In this document: positions 9,549-20,349 of the stretch, piece by piece | Layout of the letters: each line of letters begins with the position of its first letter | Numbering within the stretch: position 1 is the stretch's first letter | Source of the DNA: Daucus carota subsp. sativus | Lineage: Eukaryota > Streptophyta > Magnoliopsida > Apiales > Apiaceae | Assembly (NCBI RefSeq): GCF_001625215.2 | Contig: NC_030388.2 | Span: 25,842,558-25,906,557, forward strand | Length of the DNA: 64,000 nucleotides | Direction of reading: 5' to 3' | Program-made: the position numbers and the translations under genes | Notes under the pieces: model-generated | Database searches by the model: none | Told to the model about the DNA's origin: nothing | The model's input: only the letters and a program-made list of their open reading frames with translations

Positions 9549-12500
9549 GTATGTTGACTACTAAATAAACATGTAATATTTTAATATTAACCATCGTGTT
9601 TACAAGTATATTTTTATGTGTCCCAATTCTTCCAATATTGTTCATTATTAATGATGTCAAGTTTTATGAAGAGAGGTAGACCAATTGATTTTGTAGGATT
9701 TAAATGATTAGAAGCTCGAGATCTTTCTTGCAGTATTTGTTTATGTGGCTGCTGACAGTGTGGTCACTTTGTATAAAATTTGGAAACCAACTACATAAGC
9801 AGAGAGAACAGTATAAGAAAAACTGTAAAGATTTATCGAATCAGATATTGCATTCAGACTGTTTTGTATGCTGGTAATGTTCAGAGGGACTAATATATGA
9901 GAAGACTTCAATTTGGCCTTGCACGTCTATTAAATAACATCAAAGAGACAAGAACTTTTCAAAATCTCGCATCCTACTACATTGTATGAGGTTATTAATT
10001 TTTTAATAACAGAAATATCATTTCGTATAGCATTATAACATCTGAGTTACGTGTACAAAGAAAAAAACATTCAAAATGTGTTCATGTAAACATGCCTATA
10101 TTATATGCTATGTTATAGGGTAAATAATGGGTGATGAAAGTCCTAGAAAGTGCAAGGGCCTCCCTGTTTCATTGAAGAGAAGCACTCCTAAAGAAGAAAG
10201 CAAGAGATATTGCAATGTCAATAACATTTCCCAGGAAATATCATGTATCAAAATTAAATTTTGCTATGTTTCCTTAGGATGATAAAAAAAAAAAGGTTAT
10301 TATTTGGTGTAATGTTAAGGTTTTAGATTGACAACTAAATATTTGATTTGGCACTCTTTGCCTTGGTGGCTTCGGGTAAGTTTGTTTAGCATTCTCTTAA
10401 CTATTTCTGTTACTTCGCTATCTGGAATGGATAAGTGTAGGAACTATGCCTATATTATTCAGTGTAACAGTTGAAATCTATAAACTGGATTAGGGACTTA
10501 AACTTGGCTGTAAGTTGTAACTGTTGCAACTACTTTGTTAAGAATCTCGCATTTTGACTTCTAGAGCTTGCTCTTGGTTTCTCAATCCCTAGCAGATTAT
10601 AGTCTCCAACTACTTCTACTTGGTGCTATTACCTTGCATAAAAAACTAAATCACTCTATTTTGTTTCTAAGATTATATATCTTTTTTGACTCTATATGTA
10701 TTGTTAATGAGTACATAAATGAGCAACAACTGTCTTTTTTTATGTATAGTAATTCCTATATTTTTTTTAAAATTTCTATCTTAAATTTCTGGAGCTGCTC
10801 ACTGATGTTGGCATGAGCTGATGAGCATAACAGATTAGAAAGATTTTCAGGACTCTACAAATTCTTTATTGCTTTTCCTATTTCACATTATTGTTTTCTT
10901 TTGCAGCTAATAATTGCAACACAACCGGATCCAGAGCATGGGAATTCGCCAAAAATTGTAACTGAAGATAACATCAAGTTACAGCTGTGTCAAGGTATGT
11001 ATTCATTTGTAGTATAGTTTTTAAACAAAAATTTATATTTTAGAACTTTTTTTAAATGAGGACTAAATGAAGAATACATCGCCAAGGAAACATTCTAAAT
11101 TCTAAATTTATATGCATATGATATTTAAGCCTTTTATATTATTTTGATATTTCCATCGGTAAGATCGTGCAAAGAGGTAAATGCTTTTGCTAAAGGTAGT
11201 GAAATAATTTGAGATGGGGAGAAATCCTTGCTGGGAGAAAGTGGGATTGAAGAGAGGGATATGGACTGCTAGAGAAGACGAAATCTTGACAAAATTTTAT
11301 TACCCTTGGGGCCTTATTGCATTTCTTTACCACTTTTTACATTTTATAGAGAAGTTTGTGCATGTTTCTGCGTAGAAGTACATAGAGGACTGCGCGGGTG
11401 CGACTGCTGTTGCTGATCTGTCACCTCCATTAGCATGTTCAATACTGCTTCATAGCGTTCAACCAGTTCTTTCTGGTAAAGTTGTGTGAAGTGTTGTGTT
11501 AGTTTCAAAGACTTGGAATCATGAATCATAATTGATTTTAAAAAAGGAAAAAGCCACTTTCAAAATATTTTCCATCACAACTATCTTTCAGTTTGTCACA
11601 AATTAGCCACTACTGACCGACATAGGCGTTTCTTTTACAGAGGTTGCTGTTGGGGCTGGCTATGCTATTACTTAAGTGGAATTCCTATTTGATTTGTGCT
11701 TGGCTATGCTAACCAATTGCAATTTAAAGGGAGTCCGTCTAAGTTATGTCGACTTATGAGAGTAGAAAATATATTAAAGAGTGATGATCCCTAACCATCG
11801 ATCGCCAGGAGTGGCTAAATAATATTAACAAAAAGGAATGTATCTTAAATTATAATCCAATGCGACCAAATCATATGTAACAAATGTGTGCATATACATG
11901 TACTTTGTGGTTGATGTCTTTGGAATTTGCTGCCCAATGTCAACCCTCAGGCACCCTTAGCTCTGTGTTGACATTTAGATTGAAAAATGTAAGCTTTACG
12001 TTCGTTAGTTGATATGGAATGGAATTGAAAATTGTGAGTGAAATTTAAGGAAGGAGGATGTGATAGTGAGGAATAAAATGATTGGGATTGCTGTGAAGAG
12101 GTTGAGTGAGGTTGTGTGATTGGAATGAAAGTTATGAATGATTGTATGTGTAGTTTTTTCTTAGGAATTTGTACAAATTACATATATTTTAAATTAAGTT
12201 GAGCATTTGTATTATCTGGACTGATGCTAATGTAAATGTATTTTGTGTAGATGTGTAAAACCTTTCTTATATGCGCTTTTATTTATAAAGAAAAATCAAT
12301 CCTTTACAAAGTGAAATTCTTTCTTTGGAAGCAAATTTTCTGTAGAATGAATGAAATATCCTATCCAGACAAATGTATACTTCATACAGATTTGGGCCTC
12401 TTATTGGTTCCCTCTTACACCCTTTTTTGTTCAAAAAATCTGTTAAAGCTGATGTAGAATTCACAGAAGTTTTCAAAATGCATAAAGCCTGCACAAAGAA

Positions 12501-12740
12501 CACAAATATTTACTATAGTTGTTGATATGTTTCAAAATTGTCTTCTGAACTTTGAATTATTAATTTCTCGCACTTAGCTTCTGATTGATTCCTCGGGGTA
12601 ATCAATATATCTTTTACATTTATCATCACTGGATAAAAGTTTTGGTCTAATGATCGACTTTGATACAAAGTACTCAAGCTTCCAATTTTAATTGAGGTCC
12701 ATCCAGACATGACTCAATTAGCCTGATAAATTATAAACAA
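9549..12740. other. Decayed region; one further exon-like fragment
   Basis: A protein-like stretch after TTTTGCAG at about 10908-10995 reads LIIATQPDPEHGNSPKIVTE then DNIKLQLCQ, followed by GTATGT. The family is not recognised. Otherwise I see no gene to 12740; ORFs here are short, AT-rich and unsupported. Confidence 0.3.
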
Positions 12741-13260
12741 AATTTGTCTTCCAGTTATAATCAATAATTTTTATAATAATAAAGTATTATATATTATATT
12801 TAAAGTGGATCTAATATATTTTCGTAAAATCAAAATTCTAAATAAATATAAATCTTTAAAAAAACTTGGGATTTTCTACTTCTCAGACGTGACCAATATA
12901 ACATTCAAAAAGAGAAAGAATTTCAAAACAATTGTTTTACACTTTCTAAGAAGTATTTGTAACTGTAATTGTATATTTTAATTTAGGCAAATGAGACGCA
13001 CACTTTAAAATATAAATTTATAATTTTTTTCTCAAGATTACATTATCGTAAATACACATAGAAGATCATTTATAAGGTCTAACTATGATTCATGTGCCCG
13101 TCGACAAAAATGACATACATTATTTATAAATATATTTTAAATGATTGAATTTTAAGTTTAAAAAAATGAATGAATTTTATAAATATACAAAATTTATTTA
13201 AAATAAAAATCATTAACCATGCGTAAAATAAAATAAAAATCATTAACCATGTGTATTATC

Positions 13261-14430
13261 ATTAAAGATCGAGGTATGGCCGCCAGGCCATGCCGAGAAA
13301 TTTTTATCGAAAATAAAATATTTATATTGAATAGCTTTTTATTTTAAAAAATATAATATATTCGAGTCATAAGATCATGTTTACATATCATAATTAGATA
13401 TAATTGATCCATTGAGATTATCTTAAAATAAAATGCTTATTACTTATATGCGAGATATTAATCACAAACAAAAACTAAGATTCAATTTATGAGAAATTAA
13501 ATAATAAAATCAGTTATTTTAATAATATAAATAAATTTAAGAATTTTATGCTATTATTTTTATAGAATAATGATGATATTTGAATTTATTGTCATTAAAG
13601 ATCGAGGCATGGCCGTCAGGCCATGCCGAGAAATCTTTTATCGAAAAGAAAATATTTATATTGAATAGTTTCTTATATTTGAAATATATAATGTATTTCA
13701 GTCAGAATATAATGTTTACATATCATAATTATATATAATGGGTCCATTAGGATTATATTAAAAGAAAATGCTTATTACTTATATGCGAGATATTAATTAC
13801 AAGCAAAAACTAAGATTTAATTTATGAGAAATTAAATAATAACACCCGTTATTTTGATAATATAAATAAATTTGATAATTTTATACTATTGTTTTTATAG
13901 AATAGTGATGATATTTGAATTTATTATCATTAAAGATCGAGTCGTGGCCGTTAGGCCATGCCGGGAAATCTTTTATCGAAAAGAAGATATTTATATTGAG
14001 TAGTTTTTTATATTTGAAAAATATAATATTTTTCAGTCAGAAAATAATGTTTACATATCATAATTAGATATAATAGATATAATGAGGCCATTGAAATTAT
14101 CTTAAAAGAAAATGCTTATCACTAAATATCGAGGCATGGCCAGAAATCTTTTATTGAAAAGAAAATATTTATATTGAATAGTTTCTTATATTTGAAAAAT
14201 ATAATGTATTTCAGTAAGAATATAATGTCTACATATCATAATTAGATATAATAGATATAATGTGGCCATTGCGATTATCCTAAAAGAAAATGCTTATCAC
14301 TAAAGATTAACGGCCATGCCAATAAATCTTTTATCGAAAAGAAAATGTTTACATTGAATAGTTTCTTATATTTGAAAAAAATAATGTATTTCAGTTAGAA
14401 GATAATGTTTACATATCATAATTGGATATT
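13261..14430. repeat. AT-rich tandem array with a GGCATGGCC palindrome
   Basis: Five units begin at about 13261, 13594, 13929, 14121 and 14299. The first three are about 333-335 bp long and the last two 178-192 bp. Each starts ATTAAAGATCGAG or a variant, and the early units carry a palindrome of GGCATGGCC and GGCCATGCC around a 4-nt loop (13604-13625 in unit 2). The rest of each unit is AT-rich (TTTATATTGAATAG, TTTACATATCATAATTAGAT). Units 4 and 5 have lost half or more of the palindrome. No ORF. Probably subterminal or internal repeats of a transposon. Confidence 0.75.
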
Positions 14431-14520
14431 ATTATAGTTTTGAAAAAAAAATGTAATAGTTAAAACAATATTATATAATGTATTAGCAAAAATAATACAA
14501 CAAAAACTTATGATCTCCTT

Positions 14521-15052
14521 TTTAATATGTGTGTTCGATGGAACGGGAATTTCTAATGAGTATGTTCAATGGAACAGGAACTTTCACAATTTGTTTTGAA
14601 AATAACCCAACATATTTATTTGGACCTAAGGATTTATAGTGTGTCTAATCAAAGTAACATTTCATAACAAATTGTTTAATTTATTTGGGCTTAAGGATAA
14701 AGAATTTATAATATTTTTTTGGTATTTCCTTTTTTGGATTTCATAAAAAAAATTGACATTGCGACCTACAATCATTTCAGGTTCTAAAAAAAATTGTAAT
14801 AGTAAAAACTATATTATATAATATATATCTAAAAAAACAACAACAAGCACTTATGATTTAGTTTTTAATAAGTATGATCGATAAATATGTTGCCAAAAAA
14901 AATATTTTTTTTGGACAAAAGTTGAATTTTTGTTATGAATATGAACACCTTAAAATAAAAATTATCTTAATAATTAGATTATTATATACTTCAATAATAT
15001 TATCAAAATAAAAAAATCATCGATTTCCATGCGTAGCGGGCATAAATACTAA
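14521..15052 (+). mobile_element. Helitron-like 3' end, copy 1
   Basis: A roughly 530-bp segment starts near GTTCGATGGAACGGGAATTT and ends ATCGATTTCCATGCGTAGCG, then GGCATAAATACTAA. Its last 400 bp recur at 16262-16656, with a partial third copy at 15150-15400. The shared end has a short GC-rich imperfect hairpin about 10 nt before CTAA, which fits the Helitron CTRR terminus. The hairpin is degenerate, so assignment is tentative. Confidence 0.4.
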
Positions 15053-15149
15053 TGTTCGGGAATGATTCTCACACTGAATCTTGAATCTAGACCACTGTTT
15101 AGAAGGAAGAATACCTATCTGAATCAGAAGCCCTTGACAAAATGAAACA

Positions 15150-15400
15150 ACCCATTAGACTTATTTGGGCCTAAGAGCCTAAGGATCCACAATTTGGCAG
15201 ATGAAAGAAACATTTCATAATAAATTGTGTAATTTATTTGGGCCTAAGAATTAAGCATTTATAATATTTTGTTGGTATTTCATTTTATGGATTTCATAAC
15301 ATAAATTAACATTGCCACCTGTAATCATTTAAGCTTTTCAAATAAATGTAATAATACAAAATATATTCTATAATATATTTCGAAAATAAAACAACCAATT
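15150..15400 (+). repeat. Partial third copy of the 14.6/16.3 kb repeat
   Basis: Shares blocks such as ATTTGGGCCTAAG, ATTTCATAATAAATTGT and TTTATAATATTTTGTTGGTA with the repeats at 14521 and 16262, but lacks their 3' end. Confidence 0.5.
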
Positions 15401-16261
15401 ATACAACTCAATCTTCAACAATGTTTTGGGCCTGAAAATCCACAAATTGACAGATCAATGTAACTTTGCATAAGAAATTTATTTTAACTATTTGGGCCTA
15501 ACAATTGAGAATTTAGAAAAAAAATTGCAATATTTCATAGTACAGCCAAATAGTATAGACATTTAATTTTGACAAACAAAATTTCATAAATGAAAAGAAT
15601 TAAATATTCAATTAATACACAATATATATAATTATAAATATGTCTTCAATGCAGAGAAGAACAACCGTCACATTAAAAAATGTTGGGGGAAGAATATTGC
15701 ACAGCACCATAGACTTGACATGTAAATAGACTTGACAGTATCACAGTAAACATGCATGAAAAATGAAAAATCAAATCTTACGCTTACTAACTTATCACTA
15801 TTCAAACATATATTCCATTCTTCTTTTTCTTCTTCTTTTTACAACTTCTTCGGTATATATAAATAAATATATGTCAACATCTAATTTTGCAAGTTACAAA
15901 ATATACATTATCGATAACATAATATGTATTTCATAATTTAAAATAACTTAATTACGTTGAAAGGTACTTCTAACAAATATAATAATTAGAATATACAACA
16001 AATTTATTGATATACTAAATTGTTTCAAAGAACGACTACTTTTAGGGAAATGTTGAAATATTTTATTTATACTTTCAAAACTATAGTTCCACGCCAGTAA
16101 GTTTTTTCCTCAAGTTTCAAACATTTATTTTGAAAATAAAAAGATTACTAAATATAGAGGTTTTGAAAGAATACAAACATAAATGCAGAAGTCATAACGT
16201 TTAAACTAAATTTCGATGATACTTCTATATCATTTAAATTCAGTAACTTAACATTAATATG

Positions 16262-16656
16262 TATGTATTTCTAATATGTATGTTCGATGGAACGGGAAAT
16301 TTCGCAAATTGCTTTGAAAATAACCCAATAAAATTATCTGCGCCTAAGGATCCACATTATGTCAGGTGCAAGTAACATTTCATAATAAATTGTTTAAATT
16401 ATTTGGGCCTAAGAGAAGAATCAAGAATTTATATTATTTTTTTTGGAATTTGTAATAGCAAAAACGATAGTATATAATATATTTTAAAAAAAAACACCAA
16501 CCAATGATTTTTCTTCGAAAAAACATGAATTTCCTTTATAAATATGAACACCTTAATATACCAAATTATATTAATAGTTAGATTATTATATATTTCAATA
16601 ATATTAATAAACAAAAAAATCATCGATTTCCCATGCGTAGCGGGCCTAAATACTAG
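16262..16656 (+). mobile_element. Helitron-like 3' end, copy 2
   Basis: Colinear with 14521-15052, with an internal deletion, and ending ATCGATTTCCCATGCGTAGC, then GGGCCTAAATACTAG followed by T. CTAG followed by T is the canonical Helitron 3' end. The 5' TC end could not be located. Confidence 0.45.
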
Positions 16657-16725
16657 TAGTAATAAGGGAACAAATATATGAATTGTTATTGGAAGTGACA
16701 CAGATTACATGAATCACTAAGGGGG

Positions 16726-17786
16726 TGTTTGTTTCATGGTTAATGGGCCCGGTTAACGGGAATCGGAACCTTAATCCCATGCATAGTTGTTTGGATTAGT
16801 TATTTGGTGCTAGGGAATGAGAACTCCAATCCTCTTAAGTGGTTAAATCATACAAATATATTTAACAATAAATTTGCTCTAAAGCATTGAAACACATTTT
16901 GCCTGTGATAACATTCAATCTGATGTACTTTGAGTTATTTAACCTATAAGAGGTAACATCTAATAGCTAAAACAAATCAAAAAACTATTGAGAAGAATAT
17001 GCAGCAAGGTGAGATAAAATAAGAGCTTATAGTCCGAAAATTGTATGATCACCAGGCTGCAAATATTTTAGCTGTTAGCGGTTAGCTGTTAGCGGATTAA
17101 ATTAGATGTTTTGACTAGTGGATTGAAATAGATGCTTTGACTAGCGGATTAAATTAGTTGTTTCTCGTAAAACTGTTTGGTTAATAGCTGATTGATTAGC
17201 TTTTTCTAACCCAAACCAAAACCTCTAACCCAAAAATCAAAGTAGCTTTTTCAAAATTAGCTTTTTGAGTCCAAACCTCTATTTCAATCCGCTAACTACC
17301 AAACACTTGTATTAGCGGATTCTAGTGGTCAAACCTCTAACTCACCTCAAACCTCTAATTTTGCCCCAAATCTCTAACTTCAAAACAGAGCCAATATCAT
17401 TCTACTTATTGGCTGGTCCGACCTGGAAACACCCCCTGTAACAGAATTGCTACAAGTCGTCCCCTCTTATGGTGATATCCTTTCAAAAACGAGTTAAGAG
17501 ACTTCATCAACGACTTGTAAGGTGTGGTCTTCAATTCTTGCGTTGGCAGAGTCGATGACTTCCTATTCTCTCTTATTTTCCAAATGGTTTACAACTAGAT
17601 AGTAAGTCTTAGAGTCCAATATCTCAACTGTGATGTACACCAAGACATCCTCAAGCATTCATCAATGTCAACCAATAAAGACAGATCTTTTGTTAAAATC
17701 CAGACCTCTACATGTGAAAGAAAAACTAACGTTCAACAATGTAGACTTGCATCTATTCAAGTCCTGTAGTGATGATCAAGAACTCC
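16726..17786. other. 5' flank of copy 3, duplicated, with an extra insertion
   Basis: From about 16856 the sequence matches 693-1387. A roughly 300-bp insertion at about 17080-17390 (repeats of TTAGCGGTTAGC, GTTAGCGGATTAAATTAG and AAACCTCTAA) is absent from the 5' flank of copy 2. It is probably a non-autonomous DNA transposon, but I could not fix its ends. A GGGGGTGTTTGTTTC start at 16731 looks like a truncated MITE. Confidence 0.5.
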
Positions 17787-17794
17787 TATAAAAA
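17787..17794 (+). promoter_or_regulatory. TATA box of proline-rich gene 3
   Basis: CTCCTATAAAAAGCCATCCT context, 45 bp upstream of the ATG at 17832. Confidence 0.65.
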
Positions 17795-17831
17795 GCCATC
17801 CTACATTCCATCCATCCTAAGATACAAAAAA

Positions 17832-18209
17832 ATGTCTCTCGTCTACTTGAACTTACTCCTCATTTTCGGAGCATTGGTTCTCAATTCCCCTTCCCTTGCT
17901 ATTCGCTATCCAAATCACAAACCCTCACCAGAGCACAATCCATTATCACCAGAGTACGGACAGTTAGTTCACAAGCCACCACCAAAATCCAATCTGCTTT
18001 TCCACACACCACCAGTCCCAGTCATTCCACAACCTTCAGAAACGTTTAAGACAAAACCAGTCTGGAATAACAGGCCAAGTCCTGCTGCTAAAGCTCCCGT
18101 GTATCCTGGTGATAAACCGCGTGCACCACCACCACCGTCTACTCAAGAAGCATTGACAGCCTATTTTCACCACCCTGGACACCTTCCAGCAGAGAAAACA
18201 GGAAACTAG
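17832..18209 (+). CDS. Small secreted proline-rich protein (copy 3)
   Basis: A 125-aa single-exon protein (MSLVYLNLLLIFGALVL...) with a signal peptide of about 23 residues ending near SPSLA. The mature part is Pro/His/Lys-rich (PNHKPSPEHNPLSPEYG, VHKPPPKSN, RAPPPPSTQ) and ends ALTAYFHHPGHLPAEKTGN. The start was chosen as for copy 2: the open frame extends upstream through the TATA box, so the first ATG after it is preferred. It is the partner of copy 2 in the segmental duplication and retains residues also seen in copy 1 (HNPxSxEYGQ). Likely secreted to the wall or apoplast; function unproven. Confidence 0.8.
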   Translation: MSLVYLNLLLIFGALVLNSPSLAIRYPNHKPSPEHNPLSPEYGQLVHKPPPKSNLLFHTPPVPVIPQPSETFKTKPVWNNRPSPAAKAPVYPGDKPRAPPPPSTQEALTAYFHHPGHLPAEKTGN

Positions 18210-18636
18210 ACAAACCTACACTACATTAAATTCAACCATCCGATCCGCCATGCTATGCAACTAGTTTGCTAGAAATCAAAGTTTCTGAATCCATATGTTA
18301 TTATCAGCCAAAACATTCTCCTTTGTGGATCAACGCTCCTAAGGTCGCTAGTATCACGTCCTAGTGACCAAAGAATAAGTCCTATATATCAAGTATTCTA
18401 GACGTTTGAGTCTAAATTACATATTAGTTCTTTCTTTTATTTGCCTATAAAATAGATTATACACACTCTTGTACTTGTCAATAAAACCATCTGCTCTACT
18501 GTATATGTATCTCAGAATGTGACCTTAGTTCATCATGAATAACAAAAAACTACAACTCAAACCTTCTTGTATGCGAAGCTTGTCAAAGAAGATGGTGCTC
18601 TTTCAAACAACTATGCGCACACATCAATATTTAATA

Positions 18637-18885
18637 CTCCCTCCGTTAGGATATAATAGACTCTTTACTTTTTTTCACGACTTTTTTTCAAATACTTTTA
18701 AGAGTTTTGACCGCATACTTATAAATATTATTTTCAAAATCCATTTTTGTGAATAAAAATATTAGTAGTATCAAACTTTTATTCTAAAAAGAAAATTTTA
18801 AAAATAATATTTATAAGTGTGCGGTCAAAGCTCTTAAAGGTACGTGAAAAAAAGTCAAATGACTATTATATCCTGACAGAGAGAG
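18637..18885. mobile_element. Stowaway-like MITE in the 3' flank of copy 3
   Basis: A 249-bp element bounded by TA duplications (18635-18636, 18886-18887). Its termini CTCCCTCCGTTAGGATATAA and, inverted, CTCTCTCTGTCAGGATATAA are near-perfect inverted repeats. The paralogous site at 2187-2188 is a single TA with no insert, so the insertion is shown directly. Typical of Tc1/mariner-derived Stowaway MITEs. Confidence 0.92.
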
Positions 18886-18887
18886 TA

Positions 18888-20291
18888 ACATTTATAGAAG
18901 CTTGTGAATTCATTGTCATTGTGTCCCATAAACTGGGCTTTAATAACTCACCTTGCTCATGGACTAAATCTGCCCTTTCAAGTGTCCATGTATCTGAAGT
19001 TGTTGTATTTGGGAATCAAGCTAGCTCTGAATTGTCAGTATAATTAGATGTTTATATAGGAATGCATTGTCTTAGTCTTTGATTCGGTTTAGGCTTTTTA
19101 GAGCAAAAATCACTTTCTGAATCCCAGTTATGAAATCTTTCTTGCAGAATTCAGACTCCAATTACATATTTGGCCTAGTATTCTTGGAGAAGAAATCGCC
19201 TGTGGACTCTGATTAGGTTTAATTACTCTTAACTGAACCAAACTAGATTTATTTGCAACATCCGAACCAAAATGCCTCTTTACTCCTTGAACCTACTAGT
19301 TTATGAGTGCCGAAAAATACACATATTTCTTAGAATACAGAAAACAGAGTGTACATATAATTTCGGTCGACATAGATGACCACTCATCCATGCATACAAA
19401 AGATTACTAATACAAAAATCAAGATTTCAAAGTATTAGTGGAACTTTGTTAGGCAGTTTAAGCACCTGCAGTAGTCCCAGTGGCCAACTTGGTGCATATA
19501 CATATCAAGATATTGAAATATCAGTAGTATACTTTATTACATGATTCCCATGCATGCACATGACGTATCAATCATTTTGATTTGTGACTTCAACACTAAA
19601 TCCACTTGATAGATTCATGGATATTAAATTTTACATAGGAGGAGACAAGTGTGTGAAGATAACAGATTTACTAATCATGTTTCAGATTCTGCTCACATCC
19701 AGTAGTAAATTACCACCCTCATATTTTACCTATATTATTTACACGAGTCAGTCTCTGATTCTCAATAAAACTACTTTCTATTTTCATTACTATAGTAATT
19801 ATTATTACTGAAATTTTCTGTAAACAAGCTTGTAATCTCGTAACAAATCTCTGGTCGAGGGACGAGGGAAAATTAACTAAGCTTGTCTGTTTATTTTCTG
19901 TCTCAACAAACTAGCTAAAAGAAACATCTTTAGGCACATGCTCTAATTAAGATGAAGTAAAAATTAGTGAGAGTGGGTTGGTGGTGTATCTGCAATCACA
20001 AAACGTAATCTCAATCAGATCAATTTAAGTACTTAATTATACTTAGTGCTCCACTAATCCAACTTCACTCTGGATCACTATTCTTTCCGATTTTAAGCAT
20101 GCATTCACATTTCAAATTTTCTACTTTCCTCATACTTTTAGTAAAAGAATGTCTTAAGGTCCATAATATCGTTCAACACTTGTCTAATCACCTTATAAAA
20201 TACTGCAACTCTTGTTGAAAATCATTACAAACACTGCAATTGTATAAGCAAAACAAGAAAAAGTATTTGTCAGGTAGTGATCCCACACTCC
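18888..20291. other. Intergenic between proline-rich genes 3 and 4
   Basis: Duplicated sequence continues to about 19386. From there to the promoter of gene 4 I see no gene or clear repeat, only AT-rich DNA. Confidence 0.5.
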
Positions 20292-20299
20292 TATAAAAA
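20292..20299 (+). promoter_or_regulatory. TATA box of proline-rich gene 4
   Basis: CTCCTATAAAAACCCATGCA context, 58 bp before the ATG at 20350. The context is very like those of genes 2 and 3. Confidence 0.65.
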
Positions 20300-20349
20300 C
20301 CCATGCAGTATCACTCAGAAGTTACAACATTAAGCAGCAACACAGAGCA

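Noticed and set aside
13261-14430. CRISPR-like array
   Set aside because: Repeats are long, degenerate and AT-rich in plant nuclear DNA with no spacer regularity or cas genes; it is a transposon-type tandem repeat.
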